This document shows positions 10,733 through 19,213 of a stretch of DNA of 64,000 bases, piece after piece (the first letter of the stretch is position 1; every line of letters begins with the position of its first letter). Location of the stretch: NCBI GenBank assembly GCA_002869695.1, contig PKUD01000204.1, forward strand, positions 1 to 64,000. Direction: 5' to 3'. Made by a program: the position numbers and the translations under genes. Under the pieces are notes generated by a model that ran no database searches, had not been told where the DNA came from, and saw only the letters and a list, made by a program, of their open reading frames with translations. Source of the DNA: Desulfuromonas sp. Its GTDB lineage: Bacteria > Desulfobacterota > Desulfuromonadia > Desulfuromonadales > Geopsychrobacteraceae.

Positions 10733-10770
10733 TGGGGGAGGTCCACCCTCCCTGCCTCAGCGCAAAACGG

Positions 10771-11358
10771 TTACAGGCTGATCACCGGACCACTCTGCTG
10801 AAAGTGCTGCCAAAGCTGTTCCACGTTGTCCCGGGAGAGAAACTCGCCATCGGCAGAGTGCACCTGCCAGGCACCATGGGCAAGCTCCATCTCCAGCTGT
10901 CCCGGAGCCCATCCGGCATAGCCGAGAAAAACCCGGAACCGCACGGCCTTTCCCTGTGACAGCAACCGATCCAACTCAGCGAGGCTGGTCAGATAAACAC
11001 CTGAGAGAATTTCCCGGGCTTCGCCGGGAGGCTCTTGACCAAAGACCAGAACCGAGGTATTGAAGGGCTCAACCGGCCCGCCAAAATAGATATGCCGCAT
11101 CCCGGCAGCACGCTCATCCGGAAACTCATGCAGCGTCAAATCGCTGCGATTGTTCATGACCAGACCGACAGACCCGGACTGATTATGCTGAATCAGCAGA
11201 ATCACACTTTCGGCAAAGCGCGGGTCTCTCATCGCGTCGCCGGCCACCAGCAATCTGCCGCGCTGGGGATTAAAGCCGGTATGCCCGGCGAGCAATGGCT
11301 CCGCTGCCAGCAGCAGCAACAGGGCCATGAGTCCGAGGTGAAATAACCATCTCTTCAT
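10771..11358 (-). CDS. YqgE/AlgH-family protein with signal peptide
   Basis: Predicted 195 aa from the ATG at 11358; a longer in-frame reading to 11598 is rejected because it crosses a terminator and lacks family similarity. The body shows the UPF0301 pattern: GRLLVAGDAMRDPRFAESVILLIQHN, GSVGLVMNNRS, YFGGPVEP and RVFLGYAGWAPGQLEMEL. Most AlgH proteins are cytosolic; this one begins KRWLFHLGLMALLLLLAAEPLLAG, a clear signal peptide, so it should be exported. Function of the family is not firmly known. Confidence 0.85.
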   Translation of the reverse strand: MKRWLFHLGLMALLLLLAAEPLLAGHTGFNPQRGRLLVAGDAMRDPRFAESVILLIQHNQSGSVGLVMNNRSDLTLHEFPDERAAGMRHIYFGGPVEPFNTSVLVFGQEPPGEAREILSGVYLTSLAELDRLLSQGKAVRFRVFLGYAGWAPGQLEMELAHGAWQVHSADGEFLSRDNVEQLWQHFQQSGPVISL

Positions 11359-11383
11359 CGGCGTTCCGCTTTCGGGAAAAACA

Positions 11384-11409
11384 AACGGGGCTGCAAATGC
11401 AGCCCCGTT
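11384..11409 (-). terminator. Terminator of the zinc-ribbon mini-protein gene
   Basis: Perfect 11-bp stem AACGGGGCTGC / GCAGCCCCGTT with a 4-nt loop, followed on the minus strand by TTGTTTTT. It separates the mini-protein gene at 11433 from the AlgH-like gene. Confidence 0.85.
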
Positions 11410-11432
11410 CGTTGTCCTATCAGCTTTGGTTC

Positions 11433-11615
11433 TCAATCCAACGATCTCGGCGCGCAGACATTTTCCGCCTTGTGTACCTTTGCTCCGCAGTTGGTGCAGA
11501 CAAAGTGTGGGTCCTGATACAACTTTTCTATTTCCGCATGCATCTCCTTGACCTTCAACGCACACACATGAAGGTGGTGCCCTTCCGCCTGAAGACAATC
11601 ATCGCGATCACTCAT
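11433..11615 (-). CDS. Small zinc-ribbon-like protein
   Basis: Predicted 60 aa from the ATG at 11615, which has GGGAG 6 nt upstream; an ATG two codons earlier sits too close to that site. The C-terminal half carries FVCTNCGAKVHKAENVC, a CxxCG knuckle plus further Cys/His that could bind zinc. Histidine-rich HHLHVC precedes a helical stretch KVKEMHAEIEKLY. Size, a good ribosome site and its own terminator argue for a real gene. Function unknown. Confidence 0.7.
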   Translation of the reverse strand: MSDRDDCLQAEGHHLHVCALKVKEMHAEIEKLYQDPHFVCTNCGAKVHKAENVCAPRSLD

Positions 11616-11716
11616 AAGCATCTCCCTGGTTTGAGGTGGATACTTAAAGCGTAAAAAGAATGCCGTTCAAAGTCAAGACAGCGAAAGAATACATTCTTTG
11701 TTTTCAGGGGGGGGTA

Positions 11717-12463
11717 CTACAGGTCCAGAACGAAGCCATCATCTGCCAGCGGGAACTCCAGCGCGTCCTGCCGCTGCAGAACAGCATCACCGGCATGAGT
11801 CAGAACAATCTGCCGACAATCGAGCTGCCCCCGCTTTTCCAGCAGGGTCATGTAGTCGAGGTGGGAGGCGGTCGGCTGGTCATACTGAAAACACTCACAA
11901 ATCAGCAGATCCGCCCCCGCGGCCAGCAGCGGCAGATTCTCGTTCCACTCGGTATCTCCGGTATACGCGATCCGCTTGCCGCATCCATCCACCTGCACGC
12001 CGAGCGCACGGTCGCTGCCACCATGCTGCATTCTCCAGGCCCGGATTTTCAGATCCCCATGACAAAGCGTTTGCCCCGGTTGCAGCTCCTGATAGGTCAC
12101 AGGAAAAGCGACGCCATCTTCGAGAGTCCCGGGATAGAGGGCAGCAAGGGCCGCGGCAACCTGCTTTTGCAACCCCTGTGGCCCGATGATCGCCAACGGG
12201 CTGGTCCGTTTTGACAGGTACTGACCATCAAGCAGCAGAAAGGGGATGCCGCCGAAGTGATCGCCGTGCAGATGACTGATGATCACCGTATCGATCTGTT
12301 CCGGAGCGATGCCGGAGCGGCGCAGCCCGACCAGGCTGGAGCAGCCGCAGTCGAGCAGATAGCTTGCCCCGGGGCCGGCGACGTGGATGCAGGTCTGCAA
12401 ACGCCCGCCGCTGCCGAAAGCATCGCCGGTCCCGACAAAGCTCACCCTCACCGGACCCGCCAT
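11717..12463 (-). CDS. MBL-fold metallo-hydrolase (RNase Z-like)
   Basis: Predicted 248 aa. Contains the metallo-beta-lactamase signature SHLHGDH (H64, H66, D68, H69), a third-motif histidine in RMQHGG, the bridging Asp in YTGDTEWN, and a final LTHAGD histidine, so two metals can bind. The opening VSFVGTGDAFGSGGR and the HGDHFGGIPFLL region resemble the tRNase Z/arylsulfatase branch. Substrate unknown; true RNase Z proteins are longer and bear an exosite arm, which I do not see. It follows the DsbA-like gene by 12 nt on the same strand. Confidence 0.88.
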   Translation of the reverse strand: MAGPVRVSFVGTGDAFGSGGRLQTCIHVAGPGASYLLDCGCSSLVGLRRSGIAPEQIDTVIISHLHGDHFGGIPFLLLDGQYLSKRTSPLAIIGPQGLQKQVAAALAALYPGTLEDGVAFPVTYQELQPGQTLCHGDLKIRAWRMQHGGSDRALGVQVDGCGKRIAYTGDTEWNENLPLLAAGADLLICECFQYDQPTASHLDYMTLLEKRGQLDCRQIVLTHAGDAVLQRQDALEFPLADDGFVLDL

Positions 12464-12475
12464 AATCTCCTCCGC

Positions 12476-13315
12476 TTACTTGAGGGCCTTCAGTTCCTCT
12501 TCAATCATCCGGCTCATCTCGTCGAAACTCCGCTGTTGGACACGACGTCCGTTGATAAAGAGGGTCGGAGTTCCACGCACGCCGATGCTGCGTCCCTGGC
12601 TGATGTCGGCCTGGACCTGACGCATCAGGGCCGGGTCCTTGCGGTCCTTTTCGAACTGGTTCACATCCAGCCCGGCCTGTTTCGCCAGCTCACTGATTTT
12701 CTGCGGGTTGAGGCGATTGAAATGTTCAAACAGCAAATCATGGTAAGGCCAGAACTTGCCCTGGCGATCGGCCGCCAGACCGGCGATGGCTGCAGCTTCT
12801 GCGTTCCGGTGCATCTTCAGCGGAAAGTTCTTAAAAACCAGTTTCGACTGTTGTGGATAGGCCTGCTGGACCTGCTTCAGTAACGGGACCGCTTTAGCAC
12901 AGTATGGGCACTCAAAATCGTCGAAAACCACGATGGACACCGGGGCATCTGCCGGCCCGAGACTCGGTGAATTGCTGATATCGATCTCTTCGCTCATCTC
13001 CAGTGAAACCAGAGTCAATTCCTGACGGCCCGGTTTCTCCAGGATCAGCAGGTCCGGGCCCTGGGGTGTAATTCCGGTGACATCGGCTCCCACCGGGAAG
13101 TCCCCGATAAGTTGGCCGGACACCGAATAGATCTGGACGGAACCTCCTTGACTGAGTACGTAAATCCGCTTTCCATCAGCGGTTGCGGCCACATCGCGCG
13201 GCGCTGCAGTCAACGAGAGGGTCTTCAATGTTTTAACATCAACAGTCGCCGCAGAAAGCGGCGAAGCAAGGGCCAGCATGAGCAGGGTCAAGAGTATTTT
13301 CTGCAACTTAAACAT
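12476..13315 (-). CDS. Periplasmic DsbA-family thiol oxidoreductase with N-terminal propeller-like segment
   Basis: Predicted 279 aa. Signal peptide 1-22. Residues about 25-112 look like beta-propeller blades (RDVAATADGKRIYVLSQGGSVQIYS). Residues 118-279 form a DsbA/BdbD-type thioredoxin domain: GPADAPVSIVVFDDFECPYC with redox C136-P-Y-C139, and the cis-proline loop RGTPTLFING at P250. It should form or isomerise disulfides in exported proteins. The two-part architecture recurs in some deltaproteobacteria as far as I recall, but the partner or target is unknown. Confidence 0.88.
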   Translation of the reverse strand: MFKLQKILLTLLMLALASPLSAATVDVKTLKTLSLTAAPRDVAATADGKRIYVLSQGGSVQIYSVSGQLIGDFPVGADVTGITPQGPDLLILEKPGRQELTLVSLEMSEEIDISNSPSLGPADAPVSIVVFDDFECPYCAKAVPLLKQVQQAYPQQSKLVFKNFPLKMHRNAEAAAIAGLAADRQGKFWPYHDLLFEHFNRLNPQKISELAKQAGLDVNQFEKDRKDPALMRQVQADISQGRSIGVRGTPTLFINGRRVQQRSFDEMSRMIEEELKALK

Positions 13316-13354
13316 ATCAGGGAGTTCCTTTCTGCTATGAGTTAAATAGTCTGT

Positions 13355-14434
13355 TCAGGCGCGCATTCGCTGAATCAGGGCCAGGTCGGCAAGGACCAGG
13401 GCCGCCATCGATTCAACAATGGGTACCGCGCGGGGCACGACTGCAGGGTCATGCCGCCCCTTGGCTTCCAGGGTGACTTCCCGTCCCTGGTAGTCAACTG
13501 TCAGCTGCTCCCGGCCGATGGTCGCGGGAGGTTTGAACGCGACCCGGAAATAAACCGGCTCACCATTGGAGATCCCGCCCTGAACACCGCCGCTGCGATT
13601 GCTGAGGGTTCCCAGTCGGTCACCCTTCATGACAAACGGATCGTTGTGCTGAGATCCGCGCATCCGCGAACCGGAAAATCCCGAACCGATCTCAAAACCT
13701 TTCGAAGCAGGGATCGAGAGCATGGCCTGAGCCAACCGCGCCTCCAGCCGGTCAAAGGCTGGCTCCCCGAGTCCGGCGGGCAGGTTTCTGCAGACGCAGG
13801 TGAGAATACCGCCAACAGAGTCCTTGTCCTGTCGCGCCGCCAGAATTTCTTCTGCCATTCCCTTGGCGGCATTCAGATCGGGACAACGCACCGGGTTGAG
13901 ATCAACCTGGTCGCGCGTCACCTGTTCGATATCGACATCCGGCGCATCGACGGCGCCCACCGTGCTGACCCAGGCGACGATCTCAATGCCATATTCTTCG
14001 CGTAAAAATTTGTCTGCGATCGCTCCGGCGGCCACCCGACCGATGGTTTCCCGGGCACTTGAGCGCCCACCACCACTCGACGCATGGATGCCATACTTGG
14101 CCCGGTAGGTATAGTCCGCATGAGAGGGTCGCGGAATATCACTCATCGAACCATAGTCACCGGGACGCTGATCCTTGTTGTGAACCAGCAAACCGATCGG
14201 GCTACCGAGCGTTAACCCATTTTCAACACCGGAAAGAATTTGCACCTGGTCCGCTTCATCCCGGTCGGTCGCCAACTTGCTCTGCCCGGGACGTCGCCGA
14301 TCCAACTGTTTTTGAATATCCGCCTCAGCCAGAGCCATTCGTGGCGGCACGCCGTCAACAATTGCTCCGACACCGGCACAATGTGATTCACCAAAGGTCG
14401 AGACCCGATAAAGGGTCCCAAAACTGCTGGACAT
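13355..14434 (-). CDS. aroC: Chorismate synthase
   Basis: Predicted 359 aa, normal length. Converts EPSP to chorismate using reduced FMN as the last common step to aromatic amino acids. Signatures: [18 protein letters not shown] near residues 14-31, [17 protein letters not shown] near 120-136, and the C-terminal [24 protein letters not shown] motif. No other aro gene is adjacent; the next gene downstream on the strand is the DsbA-like one, 39 nt away. Confidence 0.97.
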   Translation of the reverse strand: MSSSFGTLYRVSTFGESHCAGVGAIVDGVPPRMALAEADIQKQLDRRRPGQSKLATDRDEADQVQILSGVENGLTLGSPIGLLVHNKDQRPGDYGSMSDIPRPSHADYTYRAKYGIHASSGGGRSSARETIGRVAAGAIADKFLREEYGIEIVAWVSTVGAVDAPDVDIEQVTRDQVDLNPVRCPDLNAAKGMAEEILAARQDKDSVGGILTCVCRNLPAGLGEPAFDRLEARLAQAMLSIPASKGFEIGSGFSGSRMRGSQHNDPFVMKGDRLGTLSNRSGGVQGGISNGEPVYFRVAFKPPATIGREQLTVDYQGREVTLEAKGRHDPAVVPRAVPIVESMAALVLADLALIQRMRA

Positions 14435-14548
14435 AGCTTCCTCGCGCGTCTGAAAACCGTTATCAATTAACCCGCCGCATCATAGCAGAATCTTCCCCGC
14501 TACGCTAACTGCATTCTCGGGGGGCCTCTGCGGAAACAAAAATAACGT

Positions 14549-14582
14549 TTTACTTGAAGTAAAAAAATTTACCTAAGGTAAA
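14549..14582. promoter_or_regulatory. Twin palindromic operators
   Basis: Two 15-bp palindromes of the same form lie 19 bp apart centre to centre: TTTACTTGAAGTAAA (14549-14563) and TTTACCTAAGGTAAA (14568-14582, extendable to AATTTACCTAAGGTAAATT). They share TTTACYTNARGTAAA. They end 7 bp before the -35 box of the promoter at 14590, suited to activation or repression by a dimeric regulator. The ACCTNAGGT core is reminiscent of DtxR/MntR-family sites; that is a guess. Confidence 0.75.
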
Positions 14583-14589
14583 TTTTAAC

Positions 14590-14619
14590 TTGACCCGGCA
14601 GCGGTGGCAAAGGTATAGA
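14590..14619 (+). promoter_or_regulatory. Sigma-70 promoter of the small-RNA candidate
   Basis: TTGACC (14590-14595), 18-bp spacer, TATAGA (14614-14619). Transcription should start near 14626. Confidence 0.75.
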
Positions 14620-14625
14620 AGAACA

Positions 14626-14722
14626 CGGAGTTGCCTCCTTTATTGTTACAAACCGGTAATAAAACAGCATCTCCACTATGTCTCTCCAATTGCGTCCTGT
14701 TGCCCACAGGGCGCCTTTTTTT
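14626..14722 (+). ncRNA. Candidate small RNA or attenuated leader of about 97 nt
   Basis: The segment lies between a strong promoter with twin operators and an intrinsic terminator. The terminator has an 8-bp stem (14692-14699 with 14707-14714, one G-U) followed by T7. No open reading frame with a ribosome site fits inside. A CCTCC stretch at 14634-14638 could pair with Shine-Dalgarno sequences, and 14640-14662 can form an AU-rich hairpin. It could be a free small RNA, or a leader whose read-through feeds the broken carbonic anhydrase gene at 14864. I do not recognise a known RNA family. The remaining 141 nt to the next gene hold only a doubtful 20-codon frame. Confidence 0.55.
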
Positions 14723-14863
14723 CATCTTCGACCGCTTTACGGGGAGCGTTGCCGTATTTCAGGAATAATCAGATGAGTTTCTCACAGACGCAATCGAATA
14801 CCCCCGGATTCGTCATCACCTGCTTTTTCTGTTAGAATAGCGTTCGAAAATGGGAGGAATCGG

Positions 14864-15541
14864 ATGAACGATATCAACAAATTTATCGACGGTGTTGCCA
14901 GGTTTCAGCGCATTCACTACGGTTAAAATCCGGACCTGGCCAACGAACTGAAAAGTGGCCAGAACCCTAAAACCCTGCTGATCGGTTGCAGCGATTCGCG
15001 GGTTGACCCGGCGCTGCTGACCGACTGTGCACCGGGGGATCTGTTCATGGTCCGCAATGTCGCCAATCTGGTCCCACCATACAAGCTGGACGCCGGCTAC
15101 CACGGAGTCAGTTCCGCCCTGGAGTACGCGGTCTGCTTCCTCGAAGTGGAAAATATTATTATCATGGGGCATTCCGGTTGCGGCGGCATCGGTGGACTGA
15201 TGGAAATGGCCAAAGGCAAGGAAGTGGGGGAATTTATCGGAAAATGGGTCAATATCGCCGCTCCGGCGCGAGATAAAGTCCTCCGCGACTATGCCGATGA
15301 GTCACCTGAAAAGCAGGCCCGTGCCTGCGAAAAAGAAGCTATCCTCATTTCACTGAAGAACCTGCTGACCTTTCCCTGGGTCAGGGAACGCGTCGCTAAC
15401 GGGCTGCTGCACCTGCACGGCTGGTATTACAACATCGCAACCGGTCAACTGAAGTATTACAATGAGGACTCTGCGGCATTCGAAGTTCTAGTGGAGCGCT
15501 ATTCCACCACTCTGCTCAATGCGAGAGAGGGGGCATCCTAG
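14864..15541 (+). pseudogene. Beta-class carbonic anhydrase interrupted by an in-frame TAA
   Basis: Reading from the ATG at 14864 (GGGAGG 7 nt upstream) gives 20 codons ending HYG, then TAA at 14924-14926, then the same frame continues to 15541 with an otherwise intact beta-carbonic anhydrase: GCSDSRVDP with the zinc Cys and Asp-Arg pair, NVANLVPPY, GVSSALEYAV and MGHSGCGGI (zinc His and Cys). Homologues normally have Glu or similar at the TAA site (FGEN-type context), one base away. The first in-frame ATG after the stop (15047) lies beyond the CSDSR motif, so a restart there would lack a zinc ligand. One substitution, or a sequencing error, explains it. Confidence 0.85.
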
Positions 15542-15566
15542 GTCGGCATCTGCAGCCATCCCGGGC

Positions 15567-16721
15567 TCAATTCCGCAGCTGTATCAGTTTTCCGCTGTCC
15601 GTGAGAACATAAAGCCAGCCATCCGGACCCTGCTCCACATCACGGATCCTCTCTCTCAGCTCGCCCAGCAGAGGCTCCCGGGCCACCTCTCTGGTTCCGC
15701 TCAGTTCCACCCGCCAGAGCGCTTTGCCGGCCAACGAACCGAACAAGACGTTTCCCTGCCATTGCGGAAAGCCCTTTCCCGTATAGAAGATCATTCCGGC
15801 AGGCGCAACTGAAGTGGGAACCCAATAGCTAATCGGCTCGACAAACTGCGGCGCATGAGTACCGCCGCCAATCCGGCAGGCGTCACCGATCGGGTCGCCG
15901 TAATTACAGCCGTAGCTCACCAGCGGCCAGCCAAAGTTTCCGCCGGGGATGATCTGGTTGAGTTCATCGCCGCCCTGAGGCCCATGCTCGACAAGCCACA
16001 GCTCGTCTGTTCCGGGGCGCACCGCCGCACCCTGCGGATTGCGATGTCCATAGCTCCAGATCTCAGGTCGCGCACCATCGATCACCGGATTATCGACCGG
16101 AAGACTGCCGTCACGGTTGATGCGAATCACCTTCCCCAGCGTCGTCGCAAGATCCTGTGCCGGAATTCCTTTCTGCCGGTCGCCAAGAGTCACGAAGAGC
16201 GTCTTGTCACTGCGGAAAACCAACCGTGAACCAAAATGCCCGCTACCGCTGACCTTGGGCTGCTGACGATAGATCACTTTCACGCCCTGCAGGGAACTGC
16301 CGACCAGGCGACCACGGGCAACGGCCGTGCCTGCGAGACCCTCGCTCCCCAGTTCCGCATAGCTCCAGTAGACCCATGGTTCGGTGACAAAATCCGGGTC
16401 CAGGACAATATCGAGTAAGCCACCCTGCCCGGATGAGCGAACCGGCGGAACTCCACTCACCTGCTGTTCGATAGCCCTGCCGTCTGTACTCAGGATGACC
16501 ATGCGGCCAGCCTTTTCGGTCACCAACATGCGGCCATCGGGGAGAAAAGCAAGACCCCAGGGTTGGGACAGTTCGTCATTCAGGATGACCGCCTTCGGCC
16601 CTTCGAGCAGAGTCGGCGCTTTATTGTCGCTCCCCCCGTTGCCACTGCAGGCAGCCACGGCGCCCACCAGTAAAGCCAGTACGCAGAGCAACACGTTCCG
16701 GATTCTGTTACATCTCTTCAT
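15567..16721 (-). CDS. PQQ-dependent sugar dehydrogenase lipoprotein
   Basis: Predicted 384 aa from the ATG at 16721 (GAGG upstream); an in-frame extension to 16784 is less likely because it would hide the lipoprotein signal. Signal ends LLVGAVAAC, a lipobox, so it is lipid-anchored. The body is a six-bladed propeller of the soluble glucose dehydrogenase/YliI type: QPWGLAFLPDGRMLVTEKAGRM, GGLLDIVLDPDF, HFGSRLVF, YGHRNPQG, LVEHGPQGGDELN and PAGMIFYTGKGFPQW. It likely oxidises sugars or aldoses with PQQ and passes electrons to the envelope chain. It converges with the carbonic anhydrase locus. Confidence 0.88.
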   Translation of the reverse strand: MKRCNRIRNVLLCVLALLVGAVAACSGNGGSDNKAPTLLEGPKAVILNDELSQPWGLAFLPDGRMLVTEKAGRMVILSTDGRAIEQQVSGVPPVRSSGQGGLLDIVLDPDFVTEPWVYWSYAELGSEGLAGTAVARGRLVGSSLQGVKVIYRQQPKVSGSGHFGSRLVFRSDKTLFVTLGDRQKGIPAQDLATTLGKVIRINRDGSLPVDNPVIDGARPEIWSYGHRNPQGAAVRPGTDELWLVEHGPQGGDELNQIIPGGNFGWPLVSYGCNYGDPIGDACRIGGGTHAPQFVEPISYWVPTSVAPAGMIFYTGKGFPQWQGNVLFGSLAGKALWRVELSGTREVAREPLLGELRERIRDVEQGPDGWLYVLTDSGKLIQLRN

Positions 16722-17016
16722 CTGCACCTCACTCGTCCAACCCTGAACCTTTCCTTTTTGGCTCAAAATTTTCCCAACAGTCACAACATCACTTATAGCA
16801 GGGATTAACCGGTTGACAATATTTGCACTGCGGTTTGAACCGGTGTTTCCCCTGAGCGAGCATTTTCTTAACCCATAGAACTAAAAAATATCGACGAAAT
16901 AAAAGGAGGGACGGTTGTCTTCTGTTTTGCGCTATGCTAATCAGCGACACCGCTTGCACTGTTTGGCCTGCCAACATCAATAAACGCGCCGACCAGTTTA
17001 ACCACAAGGAGTGACC

Positions 17017-17523
17017 ATGACGCCGGAACAAATGACAGCCAGAGCCCTGGAACTGGGAGCAGATGAGGCACCCATCTTTCGTCTTGAGCAGATTATCTTC
17101 GATCCTCGCACCCTGCTAAAGTGCATGTACGGCTGCGAGGACTGGGGAAAGGGACACACCTGCCCATCAGCTCCAGGCTCTTTGACACCATGGGAGTATG
17201 AGAGAATTTTACAACGCTACTCATGGGGCTGTATCATCCATTCGACCAGCAAAAAAGTCTCTCAGGAGATTTCCTTTACGCTGGAGCGGGAAGCTTTTTT
17301 GGCCGGACATTATTTCGCTTTTTCCATGAGCGATTGTGCGATTTGTCCTGAATGTGCAGGCTTCAAGGGCAAGCCCTGCGTTGCGCCGGAGCAAGCCAGG
17401 CCAGCATTCCACAGTGTCGGCATCGATGTCTTTGCAACCGTCAAACAGTTCGGTCTCCCTCTGGACACCCTCAAATCTGAGCAGGACGTACAGAATTGGT
17501 ATTCGGCAATTTTCGTCGAATGA
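17017..17523 (+). CDS. DUF2284 cysteine-rich metal-binding protein
   Basis: Predicted 168 aa from the ATG at 17017, which has AAGGAG 5 nt upstream; a GTG two codons earlier is too close. Cysteines are arranged as CMYGCEDWGKGHTCPS in the N-terminal part and CAICPECAGFKGKPC in the C-terminal part, the DUF2284 pattern thought to bind metal or an Fe-S cluster. Soluble, no signal peptide. Role unknown; members often accompany corrinoid or anaerobic enzymes but nothing of that kind is adjacent. Confidence 0.88.
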   Translation: MTPEQMTARALELGADEAPIFRLEQIIFDPRTLLKCMYGCEDWGKGHTCPSAPGSLTPWEYERILQRYSWGCIIHSTSKKVSQEISFTLEREAFLAGHYFAFSMSDCAICPECAGFKGKPCVAPEQARPAFHSVGIDVFATVKQFGLPLDTLKSEQDVQNWYSAIFVE

Positions 17524-17688
17524 GATGCTGACCTTATTTTCGCTCTTTCGTCATCGCTGGCCGGAGAGAACAGTCCCGTAAAGGATTGCCACTAACCCTG
17601 AAGGCCAATATGTTCTTGCTCCTCTGCCTATCCCGAAAATCGCTCTTTTTATCTCTACCGTGGGAAAGCATTGCGACAAACAGGCAGG

Positions 17689-18240
17689 CTAGGCGTCTTT
17701 ATCCGGGACAGGAGCTTCAGAGAAGACCTGGATTCCGCACCAGATATAATGAAAAAATGCGATGATCGTAATCACCCCTGAAACCACATAAAGCCAGGCC
17801 AGCAGGCCGTGACTGATCGTCCACAAGGCCGAGGAGAGGGCCGCACAGACTGCAACGAGCTGCAAGAGGGTTGACAGCTTGCCCCAGAAACTGGGAATAG
17901 CAACTGAGAGGTTGCCTGAGAAATGGAGAATCCCGGCCCCGAGTACGATATAGAGGTCTTTGGCAACAACGGTCACCGCAAGCCATGGAGGCAGCAGACC
18001 CTGCAGGCTGAGAGAGATGAAGGCAACGGTAGTGAGGAGCTTATCCCCAAGCGGGTCGAGAAAGGTACCGAGTACTGACTTCTGGCCCAATCGGCGGGCC
18101 AGGTAACCATCGAAAAAATCAGAGAGGCCGGCAATGACAAAAAGGACCAGGGCAAAAGCAAACTGACGATAAATAACGGCAATCAGAAAGGGAGCGACCA
18201 TAAAGATCCGCAACAGACTGAGTACGTTAGGGATATTCAC
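17689..18240 (-). CDS. CDP-alcohol phosphatidyltransferase (PgsA-like)
   Basis: Predicted 183 aa with about five or six membrane helices. Residues about 40-67 carry the complete CDP-alcohol motif D-x2-DG-x2-AR-x8-G-x3-D-x3-D (SDFFDGYLARRLGQ...LDPLGDK). The opening NIPNVLSLLRIFMVAPFL is typical of phosphatidylglycerophosphate synthases. It makes a phospholipid head-group bond at the inner membrane; whether the alcohol is glycerol-3-phosphate cannot be fixed from sequence alone. Confidence 0.9.
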   Translation of the reverse strand: MNIPNVLSLLRIFMVAPFLIAVIYRQFAFALVLFVIAGLSDFFDGYLARRLGQKSVLGTFLDPLGDKLLTTVAFISLSLQGLLPPWLAVTVVAKDLYIVLGAGILHFSGNLSVAIPSFWGKLSTLLQLVAVCAALSSALWTISHGLLAWLYVVSGVITIIAFFHYIWCGIQVFSEAPVPDKDA

Positions 18241-18321
18241 CCGGGTCCTCCTGCAGCTGGCAGAGTGAGCTTCCTATACCGCGGTTTTTTCAAGTATGCC
18301 CTGTTCTCCCCCCAAAACAAG

Positions 18322-18352
18322 AATGGCCTATCCGATTTCTGGGTAGGCCATT
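18322..18352 (-). terminator. Terminator of the SDR gene
   Basis: 12-bp stem with one G-U (AATGGCCTATCC / GGGTAGGCCATT), loop GATTTCT, followed on the minus strand by CTTGTTTT. Closely similar in sequence to the hairpin at 40456-40493. Confidence 0.75.
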
Positions 18353-18383
18353 GTCATGGGTGAACGTTTGTGGCGAGTTCGGT

Positions 18384-19046
18384 TCACCAGGGCAACTCTT
18401 CCCCATTGCTGTGCCAAAAAGAGCCGGAGTTTGCGAGGTTGAGATCATCAATCCGTTTGACCAGTCCGGCAACGGCTTCTTGCGGAGAGATCAAGCCGCC
18501 GAAATTGACCATCCGGGTTTTTACATACCCTGGATGCAGTTGCGCCACGGCAATGCCACGCTCTTTCAAATCGATAGCCATGGATCGGCCCAAGGCATTA
18601 AACGCGGCCTTGGAGGCCCGATAACCATAACGCCCTCCTGAGTCGTTATCGGCTATGGAACCCATACGACTGGTGATATTGGCAATTTTGCTCCCCGCCT
18701 GGAAGTTGGACAACAAGGCTTCGCTGATCCTCAAGGGCGCAAATGCGTTGACCTCCATCTGAAGTCGGAGAGAGTCAAAATCGATGGAACCGAGAGTCTC
18801 GTCCAGCAAAATACCGGCGTTGTTGATCAGCAGGTCGATCGTTTGCCCTTCCAGAGCGGCAACCAGCCGATCAATACTCTCTTTGCTGGTGACATCAATG
18901 CCGTCAATGACTATTGTTGCGATCCCATCAAGGTCCGGCGAGGTTTCGCGGCAGACGCCAGTGACCCGCCAGCCTTCAGCCTGATAATGTCGCGCCAATT
19001 CAAGTCCTATCCCACGATTGGCTCCGGTTACAACAACATGCTTCAT
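18384..19046 (-). CDS. Short-chain dehydrogenase/reductase (C-factor-like)
   Basis: Predicted 220 aa. Rossmann motif TGANRGIG at 7-14, NNAG at 75-78, catalytic S126, Y142 and K146 of the YxxxK pair. The overall form (TGANRGIGLELARHY, ISEALLSNF, SKAALN-like segment, LHPGYVKTRM) matches the CsgA/C-factor branch of SDR enzymes, cytosolic NAD(P)-dependent oxidoreductases of mostly unknown substrate. AAGGAG lies 6 nt before the ATG. Stands alone between its terminator and an unrelated membrane-protein gene. Confidence 0.9.
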   Translation of the reverse strand: MKHVVVTGANRGIGLELARHYQAEGWRVTGVCRETSPDLDGIATIVIDGIDVTSKESIDRLVAALEGQTIDLLINNAGILLDETLGSIDFDSLRLQMEVNAFAPLRISEALLSNFQAGSKIANITSRMGSIADNDSGGRYGYRASKAAFNALGRSMAIDLKERGIAVAQLHPGYVKTRMVNFGGLISPQEAVAGLVKRIDDLNLANSGSFWHSNGEELPW

Positions 19047-19213
19047 GAGGGACTCCTTGAGTGAAGGTCAATTTCAGCCTCTGAAGATGGCCCTGATCTG
19101 AAAAGTATAGCCTACCTTGTAATTTATTTCCGCAAAGTGCCGATGACCCGCCGGCCACGGCAACAACCAAACCTATGGCTTTCAGTTGTTCGCTCTTGTT
19201 GCAGTTCGGGAAG

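Noticed and set aside
14773-14835. 20-codon frame before the carbonic anhydrase locus, ending in CFFC
   Set aside because: Weak ribosome site and no conservation evidence; could be a leader peptide but unsupported.
17524-17688. Possible small gene or RNA after the DUF2284 gene
   Set aside because: No ribosome site, promoter or hairpin is convincing.
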